A stretch of DNA of 64,000 nt from Streptomyces hygroscopicus (GCA_002021875.1 CP018627.1:2170001-2234000), one strand, 5' to 3'. Numbered from the stretch's first letter, positions 44,821-54,811 are shown. The notes: a model not told the origin generated them from the letters alone. Translations and numbers: made by a program.

Positions 44821-47800
44821 GGCGGCCGTACGGTGGCGTACGGCCGAGCCCTCGCGGCCCTTGACGACCTCCAGCTGGGCGGGGATCCGCCGGCGCAGAT
44901 CGGCGACATGGCTGACGATGCCGACCGTACGGTCCCGCTCGCGCAGCGAGTCGAGCACGTCCATGACCTCGTCCAGGGTCTGCTCGTCGAGGCTGCCGAA
45001 CCCCTCGTCGATGAAGAGGGTGTCCAGGCGGACCCCGCCCGCCTCGTCGGTGACCACGTCCGCCAGGCCCAGCGCGAGGGCGAGCGAGGCGGAGAAGGTC
45101 TCGCCGCCGGAGAGGGTGGCGGTGTCGCGTTCGCTGCCGGTCCAGGCGTCGATGACATGCAGTCCGAGACCGGAACGGCCGCGTCCGCCGGAGCGGGCGT
45201 CGGAGTGCGCCAGGGTGTAGCGCCCGGAGGACATGTGGCGCAGCCGGGCGCTCGCCGCCGCCGCGACCTGCTCCAGCCGGGCCGCCAGCACATACGCCTC
45301 CAGCCGCATCCTGCGCTCGTTGTCCGTGGAGGTGCCCGCGGCGAGCGAGGCGAGGCGGGCGATCCGGTCGTGCTCCGCGCGCAGCGGGGCGAGCCCGCGG
45401 GCGTCGGCGACCGCTTGCGCGGAGAGCGCGTCGAGGTCCTCGCAGCGGGTGCGGGCCGCCGCGTCCGCGGCCGAGACCTCGCGCAGCGCGCGGGTGGCCG
45501 CGTCGGCCGCCGTCTGCGCCGCCGCGGGGTCGGCGGGCGGCGCCTGCGCGGCGGCGAGCACCCTGGCGTCGGACAGCTCGGCCCCGGCCGCCGCCAACTC
45601 CGTCTGCCATGCGTCGAGACGGCGGCGCGCCTCGCGCTGCCGGTCCGGGGGCAGCACGGCCTCGGCGGCCTGCTCCGGGGTCTCGAACCCGGCCCGGTAC
45701 GCGGCGTCGGCGAGCCGGGCGTCCGACTCCTTCAGCCGGCTCGCGGCCGCGTCGGCGGCCCGCGCCGCCTCGGCGGCGCGGGCCAGCAGCCCCGCCTGCC
45801 GCTCGAGCCGCGCCGCGCGCTCGGCGACGGTGGCGTCCGCACCGCGCGCCTGCTCCAGTTCCGCCAGCAGCGCGGCCCGCTCCCGGGCCAGGGTTTCGCG
45901 GCGCGAGGTGCGGGCGGCCGCCCGCCGCTCGGCCTCCTGCCGCTGCGCCGTACGCCGTGCGTGCTCGCCCTCGGCCCGGTCCAGGGCCTCGCGGGCGGCG
46001 TGCCCGTCGGCCGCCGCGTCACGGGCCTCGGCGTACGTGGCCCGCAACTCGGCCAGAGTCCGGTCGAGTTCGGCCGCGTCCTCGCCCTCCGCCGTGGCCT
46101 CGGCGCCCGCGTGGGCCTCCCGCAGTGCGTTCCGCGTGCGCTCGGCCTCCTCGCGGACCTCCTCGGCGCGCTGGTAGTCCGCCAGCGCGGCCTCCTCCGC
46201 CGTACGGTCCACATGCCCGGCCCCGGGCCGCGCCGGGCCCGGGTGCTCGGTCGCCCCGCACACCGCGCAGGGCTCCCCCGCGCGCAGCCCGGCCGCCAGC
46301 TCGGCGGCGATGCCACGCAGCCGTGCCTCCTTGAGGTCGAGCCAGTTCTGGCGCGCGGCGGTGGCCCCCTCCCGCGCCCGCCACAGCTCCTCCCGCGCCT
46401 GCCGCTCCTGCCCGGCGAGCCGGTCCCGCCGCCGGGCGGCCTCGAGGCGCCGCTCGGCGGGCTCGATCCGCCCGCCGAGCTGCTCGGCCCGGTTGACGGC
46501 CTCCTGCGCGGCCTCGACCCGCCGCTGATGGGCCCGGTGGGTCTCCTCCCACCCGGCGAGCCACTCGGCGGCCTCCTCGATCGCCTCGTCGTCGGCACGG
46601 GCCTCCCGGTCGAGCGCGCCGATCTCGCCAACCACGGCCTCCGCCCGCGCCTCCCCCCGCCGCGCGGCCCCCAACGCTCCAAGCTCCTCCCGCACCCGCC
46701 GCTCAACCCGCCCCAACCACTCGGCATCGGCCTCGCCGAGCACCGCGGACCCGTCCGCGCCCGGCGAACGGGCGTCCCGCCCCCCATACGGCACGTCACC
46801 ATCACGGGCCGCGCCCGCCGCCACCCCGCCACGACCAGCGTCGTACGCGGTGGGGTGCCACGGGCCCGCACCCCGCGCTCCCGAGGCGGCAGCAGCGCCG
46901 GACGACGCCTGACCCGGCAGGACCGCCACAGCCGGGCCGGCATGGGTACGTTGGTCGGGGATGTCCGGGATCGTCGCGAGGGCCGTGGCCGCCAGGCCGG
47001 GTTCGGCGGTAAGGCGGGCGCGGGTCTGGCGTTCGGTGGTTTCGGCGGTGTGGTGGTCGCGGGCGGCTGCGGTGCGCAGGTCGAGCGCGGGGACCACCGC
47101 GTCGGCCGCGCGGGCTCGTTCCAGCAGCTCGCGCAGCCGGTCGTGGTCGGGCCGCTGCCGTTCGAGGTCGTCCGCCCGGCGGCGGGCCTCGGCGTGGCGG
47201 CGCTGCAGCTCGGCCCGTTCGCGTGTCGCGTCGGCGGCCCGCTGGGCGGCATCGTGGGCCGCCTCGGCGGCCCGTACGGCGAAGAGCGCGATGTCCCGCC
47301 GTTCGCGCGCGCCGGTGCGGGCGACAGCGGCCCACTCCAGGACGGCGTCGGCCAGCCCCGGTTCACCGGGGGTCGGCTCGGGCAGCGGATGCCCGTCGAG
47401 CTCCGTGGTGCGGCCCGCCGCCTGCGCCATCCGGTGGGCGAGCGCGAGCAGCCGCTCGTCCCCGGTCGCGACCCGCTTCTCCGCCGACCGCCGCAGCTCC
47501 GCCAGCCGTTCCTCGACGGCGGCGAAGCGGCCGGTGTCGAACAGCTTGCCCAGCAGCTTGCCGCGCGCCAGTTCATCCGCGCGCAGAAAGCGGGCGAAGT
47601 CGCCCTGCGGCAACAGCACCACCTGGCAGAACTGCTCCCGGCTCATGCCGAGCAGCTGCCCCATCTCCTCGCCGATCTCCTGGTGGGAGCGGCTGAGTGC
47701 CTTCCACTGCCCCGGCTCGGATGCCGAAGCGGGCGCCGCTGCCGGGGCGTACTCGCGCAGCAGGGTCCGCGCCTTCTCCCGGGTCATCCCCGTGCCCCGC

Positions 47801-48111
47801 TTCTTGGGGCGCGGCTGCTCGGGGCGCCGGGTGATCTCCAGGCGACGCTCCCCGACGGTGAATTCGAGAACGACCTCGGTCGGGGTCAGCGGTTCGGCGT
47901 GGTCACTGCGCAGCGAGAGCCCATTGCCCTGGCGGGCGCCGGGCACCTGGCCGTACAGCGCGTAGCAGACCGCGTCCAGGACGGACGTCTTGCCTGCGCC
48001 GGTCGGCCCGTGCAGGAGGAAGAGCCCGGCGGCGGACAGCTCATCGAAGTCGATCTTCTGGGTGGCGCCGAACGGGCCGAAGGCCGTGACGGCGAGCCGG
48101 TGCAGCCTCAT
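44812..48111 (-). CDS. sbcC: SbcC/Rad50-type DNA repair ATPase
   Basis: A 1099-residue SMC-like ATPase that works with SbcD to cut hairpins and DNA ends. Walker A is GPTGAGKT (35-42), the zinc hook CAVC (about 615) sits between two long coiled coils, and the C-terminal signature LSGGETFSASLALAL is followed by Walker B LDTLFIDEGFGSLD. A Gly/Ala-rich insertion (about 385-450) interrupts the first coiled coil. The ATG overlaps the sbcD stop as ATGA. A tandem repeat array begins at its stop. Confidence 0.93.
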   Translation of the reverse strand: MRLHRLAVTAFGPFGATQKIDFDELSAAGLFLLHGPTGAGKTSVLDAVCYALYGQVPGARQGNGLSLRSDHAEPLTPTEVVLEFTVGERRLEITRRPEQPRPKKRGTGMTREKARTLLREYAPAAAPASASEPGQWKALSRSHQEIGEEMGQLLGMSREQFCQVVLLPQGDFARFLRADELARGKLLGKLFDTGRFAAVEERLAELRRSAEKRVATGDERLLALAHRMAQAAGRTTELDGHPLPEPTPGEPGLADAVLEWAAVARTGARERRDIALFAVRAAEAAHDAAQRAADATRERAELQRRHAEARRRADDLERQRPDHDRLRELLERARAADAVVPALDLRTAAARDHHTAETTERQTRARLTAEPGLAATALATIPDIPDQRTHAGPAVAVLPGQASSGAAAASGARGAGPWHPTAYDAGRGGVAAGAARDGDVPYGGRDARSPGADGSAVLGEADAEWLGRVERRVREELGALGAARRGEARAEAVVGEIGALDREARADDEAIEEAAEWLAGWEETHRAHQRRVEAAQEAVNRAEQLGGRIEPAERRLEAARRRDRLAGQERQAREELWRAREGATAARQNWLDLKEARLRGIAAELAAGLRAGEPCAVCGATEHPGPARPGAGHVDRTAEEAALADYQRAEEVREEAERTRNALREAHAGAEATAEGEDAAELDRTLAELRATYAEARDAAADGHAAREALDRAEGEHARRTAQRQEAERRAAARTSRRETLARERAALLAELEQARGADATVAERAARLERQAGLLARAAEAARAADAAASRLKESDARLADAAYRAGFETPEQAAEAVLPPDRQREARRRLDAWQTELAAAGAELSDARVLAAAQAPPADPAAAQTAADAATRALREVSAADAAARTRCEDLDALSAQAVADARGLAPLRAEHDRIARLASLAAGTSTDNERRMRLEAYVLAARLEQVAAAASARLRHMSSGRYTLAHSDARSGGRGRSGLGLHVIDAWTGSERDTATLSGGETFSASLALALGLADVVTDEAGGVRLDTLFIDEGFGSLDEQTLDEVMDVLDSLRERDRTVGIVSHVADLRRRIPAQLEVVKGREGSAVRHRTAAAL

Positions 48112-49343
48112 CGCGCCGTCTCCCCCGCCGTCGCCCCAGCCCCCGCCGTCGCGGTCACCGCGGCGCCGTGCTCCTCGCCGGGCACAACCCCCTCGTGCGC
48201 CTCGTTCCGTACGGCCTCCAGCGCGTCGCCGAGCAGCGCGCGCTCCGCCTCGTCCGGGCCACGGCCGCCCCGTACATGGGCCACGAAGTCCTCGGCGATC
48301 TGCCGGTCCGAGCGGCCGCGCAGCCGCTGTGCGTACGAGGCGAGCGGATCCTCGGGGGGCCGCTCGGGGTCGAAGACGAGCGTGAGGACGTGGGGGAAGC
48401 GCCGTGCCAGCCGGGCCATCGGCTCATGCGGCCGCACCGCGTCGGTCAGCGTGGCCTCGACCCACGACTCCTCGTGGCGGTCGAGGTCCGGGTCGGCCAG
48501 CAGCTCCTCGATCCGGCCGCGGATCCGGGCCAGCGGGCGCGGCACCGGGCAGTCCACCCGTTCGCACGACGGCGCCTCGCCCGGCGCCCCCAGCTCCACC
48601 ACCCACATTGACTTGCGGTGCGCCGCCTCGGAGAAGGAGTACGCGAGCGGGGAGCCCGAGTAGCGGATGCGCTCGGTGATGGTCTGGCAGCCGTGGAGAT
48701 GGCCGAGCGCGGCGTAGTCGACGCCGTCGAAGACCTCTGCGGGTACGGAGGCGACGCCGCCGACCGTGATGTCCCGCTCGCTGTCGCTGACCGCGCCACC
48801 GGTGACGAAGGCGTGCGCGAGGACGACGGAGCGGGTGCCGGACGGCCGGGTGGCGAGGTCGGTGCGCACCCGGTCCATGGCGGCACCCAGCACCGCCGTA
48901 TGACCGGCCGCGGAGGCGCCCAACTCCTCGCGCACCAGGCCGGGTTCGAGATACGGCAGACCGTAGAAGGCCACCTCGCCGTGGTCATCGGAGAGGACGA
49001 CGGGGGTGGCGCATCCGGCGGGGTCGGTGCGCAGGTGGATCCCGGCCCGGTCGATCAGCCCGGCGCCGACGCCGAGACGGCGGGCCGAGTCATGGTTGCC
49101 GGAGATCATGACCGTGGGCACGCCGAGGTCCGCGAGCCGGTGCAGGGCGTCGTCGAAGAGCTCGACGGCGGCGAGCGGCGGCACGGCCCGGTCGTAGATG
49201 TCACCCGCGACGGCCACCGCGTCGATGTGCCGCTCGCGCACGGTGGTGACGAGGTGGTCGACGAACTCCCGCTGCGCGGCAAGGAGACTGACCCGGTGAA
49301 AGGATCGTCCGAGGTGCCAGTCGGAGGTGTGCAGCATTCTCAC
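48108..49343 (-). CDS. sbcD: SbcD/Mre11-type exonuclease subunit
   Basis: A 411-residue nuclease of the calcineurin-like phosphoesterase family. Metal motifs are HTSDWHLG, VAGDIYDRA, ISGNHDSARR, VLAHAFV and ALGHLHGCQ. The C-terminal capping region ends in an Ala/Gly/Thr-rich tail (ATAGAGATAGE). A GTG start at 49343 has GGAG 8 bases upstream; an ATG two codons later is also possible. Forms an operon with sbcC. Confidence 0.93.
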   Translation of the reverse strand: MRMLHTSDWHLGRSFHRVSLLAAQREFVDHLVTTVRERHIDAVAVAGDIYDRAVPPLAAVELFDDALHRLADLGVPTVMISGNHDSARRLGVGAGLIDRAGIHLRTDPAGCATPVVLSDDHGEVAFYGLPYLEPGLVREELGASAAGHTAVLGAAMDRVRTDLATRPSGTRSVVLAHAFVTGGAVSDSERDITVGGVASVPAEVFDGVDYAALGHLHGCQTITERIRYSGSPLAYSFSEAAHRKSMWVVELGAPGEAPSCERVDCPVPRPLARIRGRIEELLADPDLDRHEESWVEATLTDAVRPHEPMARLARRFPHVLTLVFDPERPPEDPLASYAQRLRGRSDRQIAEDFVAHVRGGRGPDEAERALLGDALEAVRNEAHEGVVPGEEHGAAVTATAGAGATAGETAR

Positions 49344-49420
49344 AAGCGGTCTCCGACCTGCACTTCTGTCCTTCCTCCACCCCAGTGGCCAGCATCACAC
49401 CCGCGGCGTGCGCACGGCGC

Positions 49421-49453
49421 GGGCACCGACCACGTTAGCCGTGGTCGGTGCCC
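49421..49453 (-). terminator. terminator of the carbonic anhydrase-SulP operon
   Basis: GGGCACCGACCACG and its perfect complement (14-base arms) with loop TTAGC, 70 bases past the SulP stop and 78 bases before sbcD. Confidence 0.8.
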
Positions 49454-49522
49454 GGTCTCTCACGGACCTCGTATTTCCCGCCCGTGTCTTCGGCCGGTGT
49501 CCCGGCCCGTGCCCCCGCGTGT

Positions 49523-51619
49523 CTAGCCGCGGTAGTCCCTCCACCGCGCTTCCTCGGAGTCCTGGAGCCCCTCGAACGGGCGAGTGTCCAGGTAGTACCA
49601 CTCCGCGGACGGGCCCGGCTGGGAAGGGCCGTAGAACGCGTCGTACAGCGCACCCGACGAGGACCGCTCGTGCGGCTGCGGCGGCGGCCACGACGGGGAC
49701 ACGGGCTGCCGCCGGAGCCCGGACCAGGACTCGGACCGCGACTCGGGCGAGGGCGTGGACCGAGACTCGGGCGAGGGCGTAGGCCGCGACTCGGGCGAGG
49801 AGTCAGTTGTGGACTCGGGCCGGGGCTTCCGCTTCGGCTTCCGCTTCGCCGCCGGGAGGTCGGGCAGCAGCAGTTCCACGCGTACGGTCTGCGACGCCCG
49901 CTTCTGCTCCACGAACTCCTCGATCTGGCTGCGGCACGCATGGTCCAGATGGGTCACCCCCATCAGGTCCAGCCGGATCCGTGGAGTCCCCGCCGACCCC
50001 ACGGCCTCCAGCGCGTCGATGACCTTGGGCAGCCGCAGGAAGGTGGCGTTGCCGGTCATGACCAGCTTGGCGGTATCGCCCTCCACCCGGTGCTCGACGG
50101 AGGTCTGCGACATCCGCAGCGCCGCCAGGACGATCCCGGCCGCGAGCCCGACCAGCACCCCCTCCAGCAGCGCGGTGGCGACGATCACACCCGTGGTGAT
50201 GGTCATCACGACGAACTCGCCGCGGTCCTGGCGCCACATCTTCGGGAACTGCTCGGGTCCGAGCAGCTTCCAGCCGCTGTGCACCAGCACACCCGCCAGC
50301 ACCGAGATCGGGATCAGGGCGAGGACGCTCGGCAGCAGCAGCGCGAAGCCGAGCAGCCACAGGCCGTGCAGGGTGCGGGAGAGCCGGGTCTTGGCCCCGG
50401 CCTGCACATTGGCCGAACTACGGGCGACGACGGCGGTCATGGGCAGCGCGCCGAGGATGCCGCAGACGGTGTTGCCCGCGCCCTGGGCGATCAGCTCGGA
50501 GTTGTAGCGGGTACGCGGACCGTCGTGCATCCGGTCCACGGCGGCGGCCGTGAACAGGCTCTCCGCCGAGGCGATGACGGTGAAGGTGAAGACGGCGGTG
50601 AGCACCGCGGGATCGGCGAGGCCCGCGAACTGCTCCGGCCCGGGGAACTGGACGGAGGCCAGCAGATCGCCGACCTGAAGGGTCTTCACCTCCACGCCGG
50701 GCAGCGCGGCGACCAGGATGCCGATGGCGACGGCGACCAGCGCGGCGGGGATCCTCCTGACCGGCCCCGGCACCTTCTTCCAGACGAAGCTGAGGACGAC
50801 CGTGGCGATGCCGAGCAGCGCGGCGATCGCCGTCTGTGCGTTGGAGAAGGTGTCGAGGACGTGCGCGGGGAAGCCGAGGATGTTCTCGATGGCCGTGCCG
50901 GGGGCCGCGGCATCGGCCAGCGGATAGGACTGGCTGAACATCAGCGGCAGCCCGATTCCGGCGAGCATGCCCTGGACGACGGCGATGGAGATGGCCTGGA
51001 ACATACGGCCCAGCCGGATCATCCCCAGGCCGATCTGGAGCAGCCCGGACATCAGCACGATCACACCGAGCATGGCGATGCCATGGGCCTCGACGGTCTC
51101 CGCGACGAGTGCGGTGAGCCCCGCGGCGGGGCCGCTGACCTGGAGGGTGCTGCCCCGGGTCATCCCGACCACCAGCCCGCCGACGACACCGGAGATGATG
51201 CCGAGTTCGGCCGGGGTGCCGGAGGCGACGGCGACACCGATGCACAGGGGCAGGGCCACCAGGAAGACGACCAGCGAGGCGGTGATCTCGGTGCCGAGGT
51301 CGACGCCCTGACCGGTCCCGCCTGCCTTTCTCTTTCCCCTCCCCTTGAACATGGCCTCGACCCGTGCTGTGCCACCCGCCCCGCCGTCGGCCTCATGGAC
51401 GCCGGGAGCGTCGGCCTTACGGAAGCCGGGAGCGTCGGCCTTACGGAAGCCGGGAGCGTCGGCCGTTCCCCTTACGGTTCCACCGGCGGGCGCATATGCG
51501 GGCATCGGTTGCGTCGACTGGGCGTCGCGTCCGCCTTCCGGCGGGAACACCTCGTCGATGTCGTAGGACGGCGGTGGATCCGACTGAATCCGGCCACGGG
51601 CATGTCGTCCGCCCGTCAT
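49523..51619 (-). CDS. SulP-family anion transporter with STAS domain
   Basis: A 698-residue membrane transporter. The N-terminal ~95 residues are cytoplasmic and contain ADAPGFRK-type repeats; about 105-480 holds 10 or more membrane segments of the SulP fold (ITASLVVFLVALPLCIGVAV, QVSGPAAGLTALVAE); about 510-605 is a STAS domain (IRLDLMGVTHLDHACRSQIEE). The last 90 residues are a Ser/Pro/Glu repeat tail. Its ATGA overlap with a carbonic anhydrase gene points to bicarbonate as the likely substrate, as in known SulP-carbonic anhydrase pairs. Confidence 0.9.
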   Translation of the reverse strand: MTGGRHARGRIQSDPPPSYDIDEVFPPEGGRDAQSTQPMPAYAPAGGTVRGTADAPGFRKADAPGFRKADAPGVHEADGGAGGTARVEAMFKGRGKRKAGGTGQGVDLGTEITASLVVFLVALPLCIGVAVASGTPAELGIISGVVGGLVVGMTRGSTLQVSGPAAGLTALVAETVEAHGIAMLGVIVLMSGLLQIGLGMIRLGRMFQAISIAVVQGMLAGIGLPLMFSQSYPLADAAAPGTAIENILGFPAHVLDTFSNAQTAIAALLGIATVVLSFVWKKVPGPVRRIPAALVAVAIGILVAALPGVEVKTLQVGDLLASVQFPGPEQFAGLADPAVLTAVFTFTVIASAESLFTAAAVDRMHDGPRTRYNSELIAQGAGNTVCGILGALPMTAVVARSSANVQAGAKTRLSRTLHGLWLLGFALLLPSVLALIPISVLAGVLVHSGWKLLGPEQFPKMWRQDRGEFVVMTITTGVIVATALLEGVLVGLAAGIVLAALRMSQTSVEHRVEGDTAKLVMTGNATFLRLPKVIDALEAVGSAGTPRIRLDLMGVTHLDHACRSQIEEFVEQKRASQTVRVELLLPDLPAAKRKPKRKPRPESTTDSSPESRPTPSPESRSTPSPESRSESWSGLRRQPVSPSWPPPQPHERSSSGALYDAFYGPSQPGPSAEWYYLDTRPFEGLQDSEEARWRDYRG
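51401..51464 (-). repeat. 24-base tandem repeat in the SulP 5' coding region
   Basis: The unit GCCGGGAGCGTCGGCCTTAC plus GGAA occurs 2.7 times with no mismatch, encoding ADAPGFRK three times (the last copy varied). Confidence 0.85.
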
Positions 51620-52221
51620 GAGTGCGCCCGGAAGTCACCGTCGGTATCGAGTTCCCAGAGCTCGGCGCTGTCCACTTGGTAGAACCAGCCGTGCAGACGC
51701 AGCCGCCCCGTCTCCAGCCGGCGCCGCGCCGCCGGGTATTCCTCCAGCGCGGCCAACTGATTCCGGACATTGAGCTGCGCCAATTCCCGTAGGGACGGAT
51801 CGGCGGAGGCCGTGTCGAGGGCGGACTCCAGCCCCGGCCGAGCGACCGACAGCCAGGCGCCCACACCGGGCAGCCGGGACAGATCCGCACCGGAGGCCAG
51901 CGCACCCATCGCGCCGCAGTGGGAATGGCCACAGATGACGATGTCGTGAACGCCGAGCACCTCCAGTGCGTACTCGATGGTGGCAGCCTCGCCGGAGACC
52001 GGACGCATCCCGTGCGGAGGAACGATGTTGCCCGCGTTGCGCAGCTCGAATATCTCGCCGGGCCGGGCGCCGGTGATCAGTGCGGGAATCACCCGGGAAT
52101 CCGAGCAGGTAATGAAGAGCGCCTCGGGAAATTGCCCGTCGGCCAGTTTCCGGTATTCGCCGTGGTCGAAATCGGCCCGGCGCCGGAACGAGCGGGCGTG
52201 TTCGAGCAGAGCCCTCATCAT
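51616..52221 (-). CDS. beta-class carbonic anhydrase
   Basis: A 201-residue zinc enzyme interconverting CO2 and bicarbonate. The zinc ligands are in FITCSDSRV (Cys, with the Asp-Arg dyad) and CGHSHCGAM (His and Cys). ARPGEIFELRNAGNIVPP matches the family. AGGGAGG lies 2 to 5 bases before adjacent ATGs at 52221 and 52218. It overlaps the SulP gene by 4 bases, indicating a bicarbonate import/hydration unit. The 171-base gap upstream is unusually AT-rich and must hold both divergent promoters. Confidence 0.93.
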   Translation of the reverse strand: MMRALLEHARSFRRRADFDHGEYRKLADGQFPEALFITCSDSRVIPALITGARPGEIFELRNAGNIVPPHGMRPVSGEAATIEYALEVLGVHDIVICGHSHCGAMGALASGADLSRLPGVGAWLSVARPGLESALDTASADPSLRELAQLNVRNQLAALEEYPAARRRLETGRLRLHGWFYQVDSAELWELDTDGDFRAHS

Positions 52222-52392
52222 GCCTCCCTGACGGGTGGTTGGACCAGATGCGAATCACCGTAGGGAGGGCTGTGCCAGGCGAAGGCTAAACGAACACTAG
52301 AGCATGACAAGTTCTTCTCCAATATTCGGACCCGCACTCGCAACATTACAAAAACCAGAAATCCATTCCGGCATTGCGGTACACAGGTCCCC

Positions 52393-53214
52393 ATGACCGT
52401 ACGAGCGCTGCTCATCGAGGATGACGAGACGATCGCCGAGCCCCTCGTCGAGGGACTGGGGCGGTATGGACTGATGGTCGGTCATGTCGGCACGGGGGCT
52501 GCCGGGCTGGAGGGGCCGTACGGGGACATCGTTCTGCTCGACCTGGGACTGCCGGACATGGACGGCATCGACGTCTGCCGCGGTATCCGGCAGGTGTCGG
52601 ACGTGCCGATCATCATGCTCACCGCGCGGGGTGAGGAGGCCGACCGTGTCCTGGGGCTGGAGCTGGGCGCGGACGACTACTTGGCGAAACCGTTCAGCAT
52701 GCGGGAGCTGATCGCCCGGATCCGCGCGGTGACCCGGCGCTCCCAGCGCACCGGCACAGCCACCGCCACGGCGACCGCCACCGCCCCGGCCGCACCCGCA
52801 CCGGCCGCTCCCACAGCACCGGCCGCCGCACCAGCCGCCACCGCACCGGCCGCCGCCCAACCGCCGCCCTGGGAGCAGGAGCCGCTGGTCGTGGACCGCC
52901 GGACCCGTCAGGTGTGGGTGGGCGGCGCACCCGTCACCCTCACCCCCAAGGAGTTCGAGCTGCTGGCCCTGCTCACCGAGGATCCCGGCGCCGTGTACTC
53001 GCGACAGCAGATCCTCGACCGCGTCTGGGACCCCCACTTCCACGGGCCGACCAAGACCCTGGATGTGCATGTGGCCACGCTGCGCCGCAAGCTGGGCGAT
53101 CCGGCCTGGATCCAGACCCTGCGCGGGGTCGGCTTCCGCCTCGCCGTCCACTCGGGAGCCCCTTCGGGGGTTCCGTCCGGGGTGCCGGGAGTACCGGAGG
53201 CCGCCCGGCCGTGA
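52393..53214 (+). CDS. OmpR/PhoB-type response regulator with Ala/Pro/Thr linker
   Basis: A 273-residue two-component regulator. The receiver domain (about 1-115) has IEDDE, the phosphoacceptor Asp in IVLLDLGLPDMDG and the Lys of DYLAKPFS. A low-complexity linker of about 40 residues made of Thr-Ala, then Ala-Pro repeats separates it from the winged-helix domain (about 160-255; LTPKEFELLALLTEDPG, LDVHVATLRRKLG). It overlaps the kinase gene by 4 bases (GTGA). Confidence 0.92.
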   Translation: MTVRALLIEDDETIAEPLVEGLGRYGLMVGHVGTGAAGLEGPYGDIVLLDLGLPDMDGIDVCRGIRQVSDVPIIMLTARGEEADRVLGLELGADDYLAKPFSMRELIARIRAVTRRSQRTGTATATATATAPAAPAPAAPTAPAAAPAATAPAAAQPPPWEQEPLVVDRRTRQVWVGGAPVTLTPKEFELLALLTEDPGAVYSRQQILDRVWDPHFHGPTKTLDVHVATLRRKLGDPAWIQTLRGVGFRLAVHSGAPSGVPSGVPGVPEAARP

Positions 53215-54719
53215 CCCGACGTCTGCTGCTCGGATATCTGAGCCTCGCCGTTCTGATCCTGCTGAGCCTGGGGATACCGCTCGGCTACGTCTACAGCAGA
53301 GCCGAGAGAGAGCAGATCATCTCCTCGGCGGAGGACGAGGCCGAGTCGGTGTCCGCGTTCGCCTCGCTGTCGATCATGGCGGGCCGGGAGCGGCGCGAAC
53401 TGCCGGACCGGGCACGGCACTGTGCCGAGCGCATCCGCGGCAGGGTGGTCATCGTCGGCGACGACGGTCGGCTCCTGGCGACCTCGCATGCGCTGTCCGC
53501 CACGGAGTCGCGAACCCTGGCGTCGCGCCCCGAGATCGCCGCCGCGCTGCGCGGCCGGGACGCGATCGACGTCCGGACCTCCACCATCGGCGGCGTTCGC
53601 TATCTCTCGGTCGCCGCCCCCGTCGTCCACGGCGACGATCTGCAGGGCGCGGTGCGCCTGACCGTGCCCACCGACGCGGTGGAGTCCCGGGTCCACCGGA
53701 TCTGGCTGCTGCTGGCCGTGGGCGGGCTCGCGGTCCTTACGGCCATCGCCGCCGTGGGGTTGGTGTTCGCCCGCTGGACCAGCCGCCCCATCCTGGAGCT
53801 GGAGCGGTTCGCGCACCGTCTGGCCGACGGGCAGTTCACCACGCCCGCCCCCGTGACCTCCGGCCCGCCGGAGGTGCGCAACCTCGCCGTCACGTTCAAC
53901 CAGACCGCGGCCCGGCTGGAACATCTGCTGGCCTCCCAGCGCGCCTTCGCCGCCGAGGCGTCCCACCAACTCAAGACGCCGCTGGCGGCGCTGCGACTGC
54001 GGCTGGACAACCTGGAGGCGGAGATGACCGGACACGCCCGGGACAGTCTCAACGCCGCGATGACCGAGACCGACCGGCTGGCCCGGATGGTCGAGGGGCT
54101 GCTGGCGATGGCGCGGATGGAGGAGAGCGCCGTCACTCCCGAACCGGTCGACCTGGACCAGGTGTGCGCCGAGCGCCTGCTCACCTGGACCCCGCTCTTC
54201 GAGCAGCACAAGGCCCAGCTCGCCCTGCTCGGTGACCAGGTCGGCCATGCCCTCGCGGTGCCCGGAGCCATGGAGCAGATCCTGGACAATCTGCTCTCCA
54301 ACGCGCTGCGTGCCACGCCCCTCGGCTCCACCGTCACCATGGTGCTGCGCTGTACGGCCCCCGACCGCCGCCATCTCCCCACGCGGCCCGCCTGGATCGA
54401 GCTGCATGTCATCGACGAGGGTCCCGGCATGACCGCCGATCAGCGCCGCCGCGCCTTCGACCGCTTCTGGCGCGCGCCGGACGCCCCGAAGGGCGGCACC
54501 GGTCTGGGGCTGTCGCTGGTGCAGCGGCTCGCCCATGTGAGCGGAGGGGAGGCCACCTTGGCCCGGGCGCCCGGTGGCGGCCTCGACGCCGCGATCCGGC
54601 TGCGGCCCGCACCCCGCGCGTCCCAGGGCCGCCCGTCCAGAATCGGCCTGCCCCGGAGAGCGCGGAGCGACCGGAGTACACCGGAGGCAGCTCCGTCGTC
54701 CGCCCGCTCACCGGTCTAG
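53211..54719 (+). CDS. membrane sensor histidine kinase
   Basis: A 502-residue kinase partner of the upstream regulator. Membrane helices at about 6-28 and 162-185 flank an outside sensor domain of about 130 residues. HAMP follows, then HisKA with EASHQLKTPLAALRLRL (phospho-His) and an ATPase with NLLSNALRATP, DEGPGMT and GGTGLGLSLVQ. The GTG start is given by coupling to the regulator stop. Signal unknown. The C-terminal 50 residues are Pro/Arg/Ser-rich. Confidence 0.92.
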   Translation: MTRRLLLGYLSLAVLILLSLGIPLGYVYSRAEREQIISSAEDEAESVSAFASLSIMAGRERRELPDRARHCAERIRGRVVIVGDDGRLLATSHALSATESRTLASRPEIAAALRGRDAIDVRTSTIGGVRYLSVAAPVVHGDDLQGAVRLTVPTDAVESRVHRIWLLLAVGGLAVLTAIAAVGLVFARWTSRPILELERFAHRLADGQFTTPAPVTSGPPEVRNLAVTFNQTAARLEHLLASQRAFAAEASHQLKTPLAALRLRLDNLEAEMTGHARDSLNAAMTETDRLARMVEGLLAMARMEESAVTPEPVDLDQVCAERLLTWTPLFEQHKAQLALLGDQVGHALAVPGAMEQILDNLLSNALRATPLGSTVTMVLRCTAPDRRHLPTRPAWIELHVIDEGPGMTADQRRRAFDRFWRAPDAPKGGTGLGLSLVQRLAHVSGGEATLARAPGGGLDAAIRLRPAPRASQGRPSRIGLPRRARSDRSTPEAAPSSARSPV

Positions 54720-54760
54720 GGACCAGGCGGCCAACCGGTCCAGGGACCAAACCGACCAGG

Positions 54761-54790
54761 GCGGTCCAGGGCGGTCCAGGGCGGTCCAGG
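54761..54790 (+). repeat. 10-base perfect tandem repeat
   Basis: GCGGTCCAGG occurs three times in a row in the 92-base gap between the convergent kinase and YigZ genes; further GGTCCAGGGACCA copies flank it. Confidence 0.7.
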
Positions 54791-54811
54791 GACCAGACGA
54801 CCAAGCGGCCC

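Noticed and set aside
44680..48663. Very long open frame (over 1300 codons) on the plus strand
   Set aside because: It is antisense to sbcC and sbcD, which have full catalytic motifs. The frame is open only because of GC-rich third positions.
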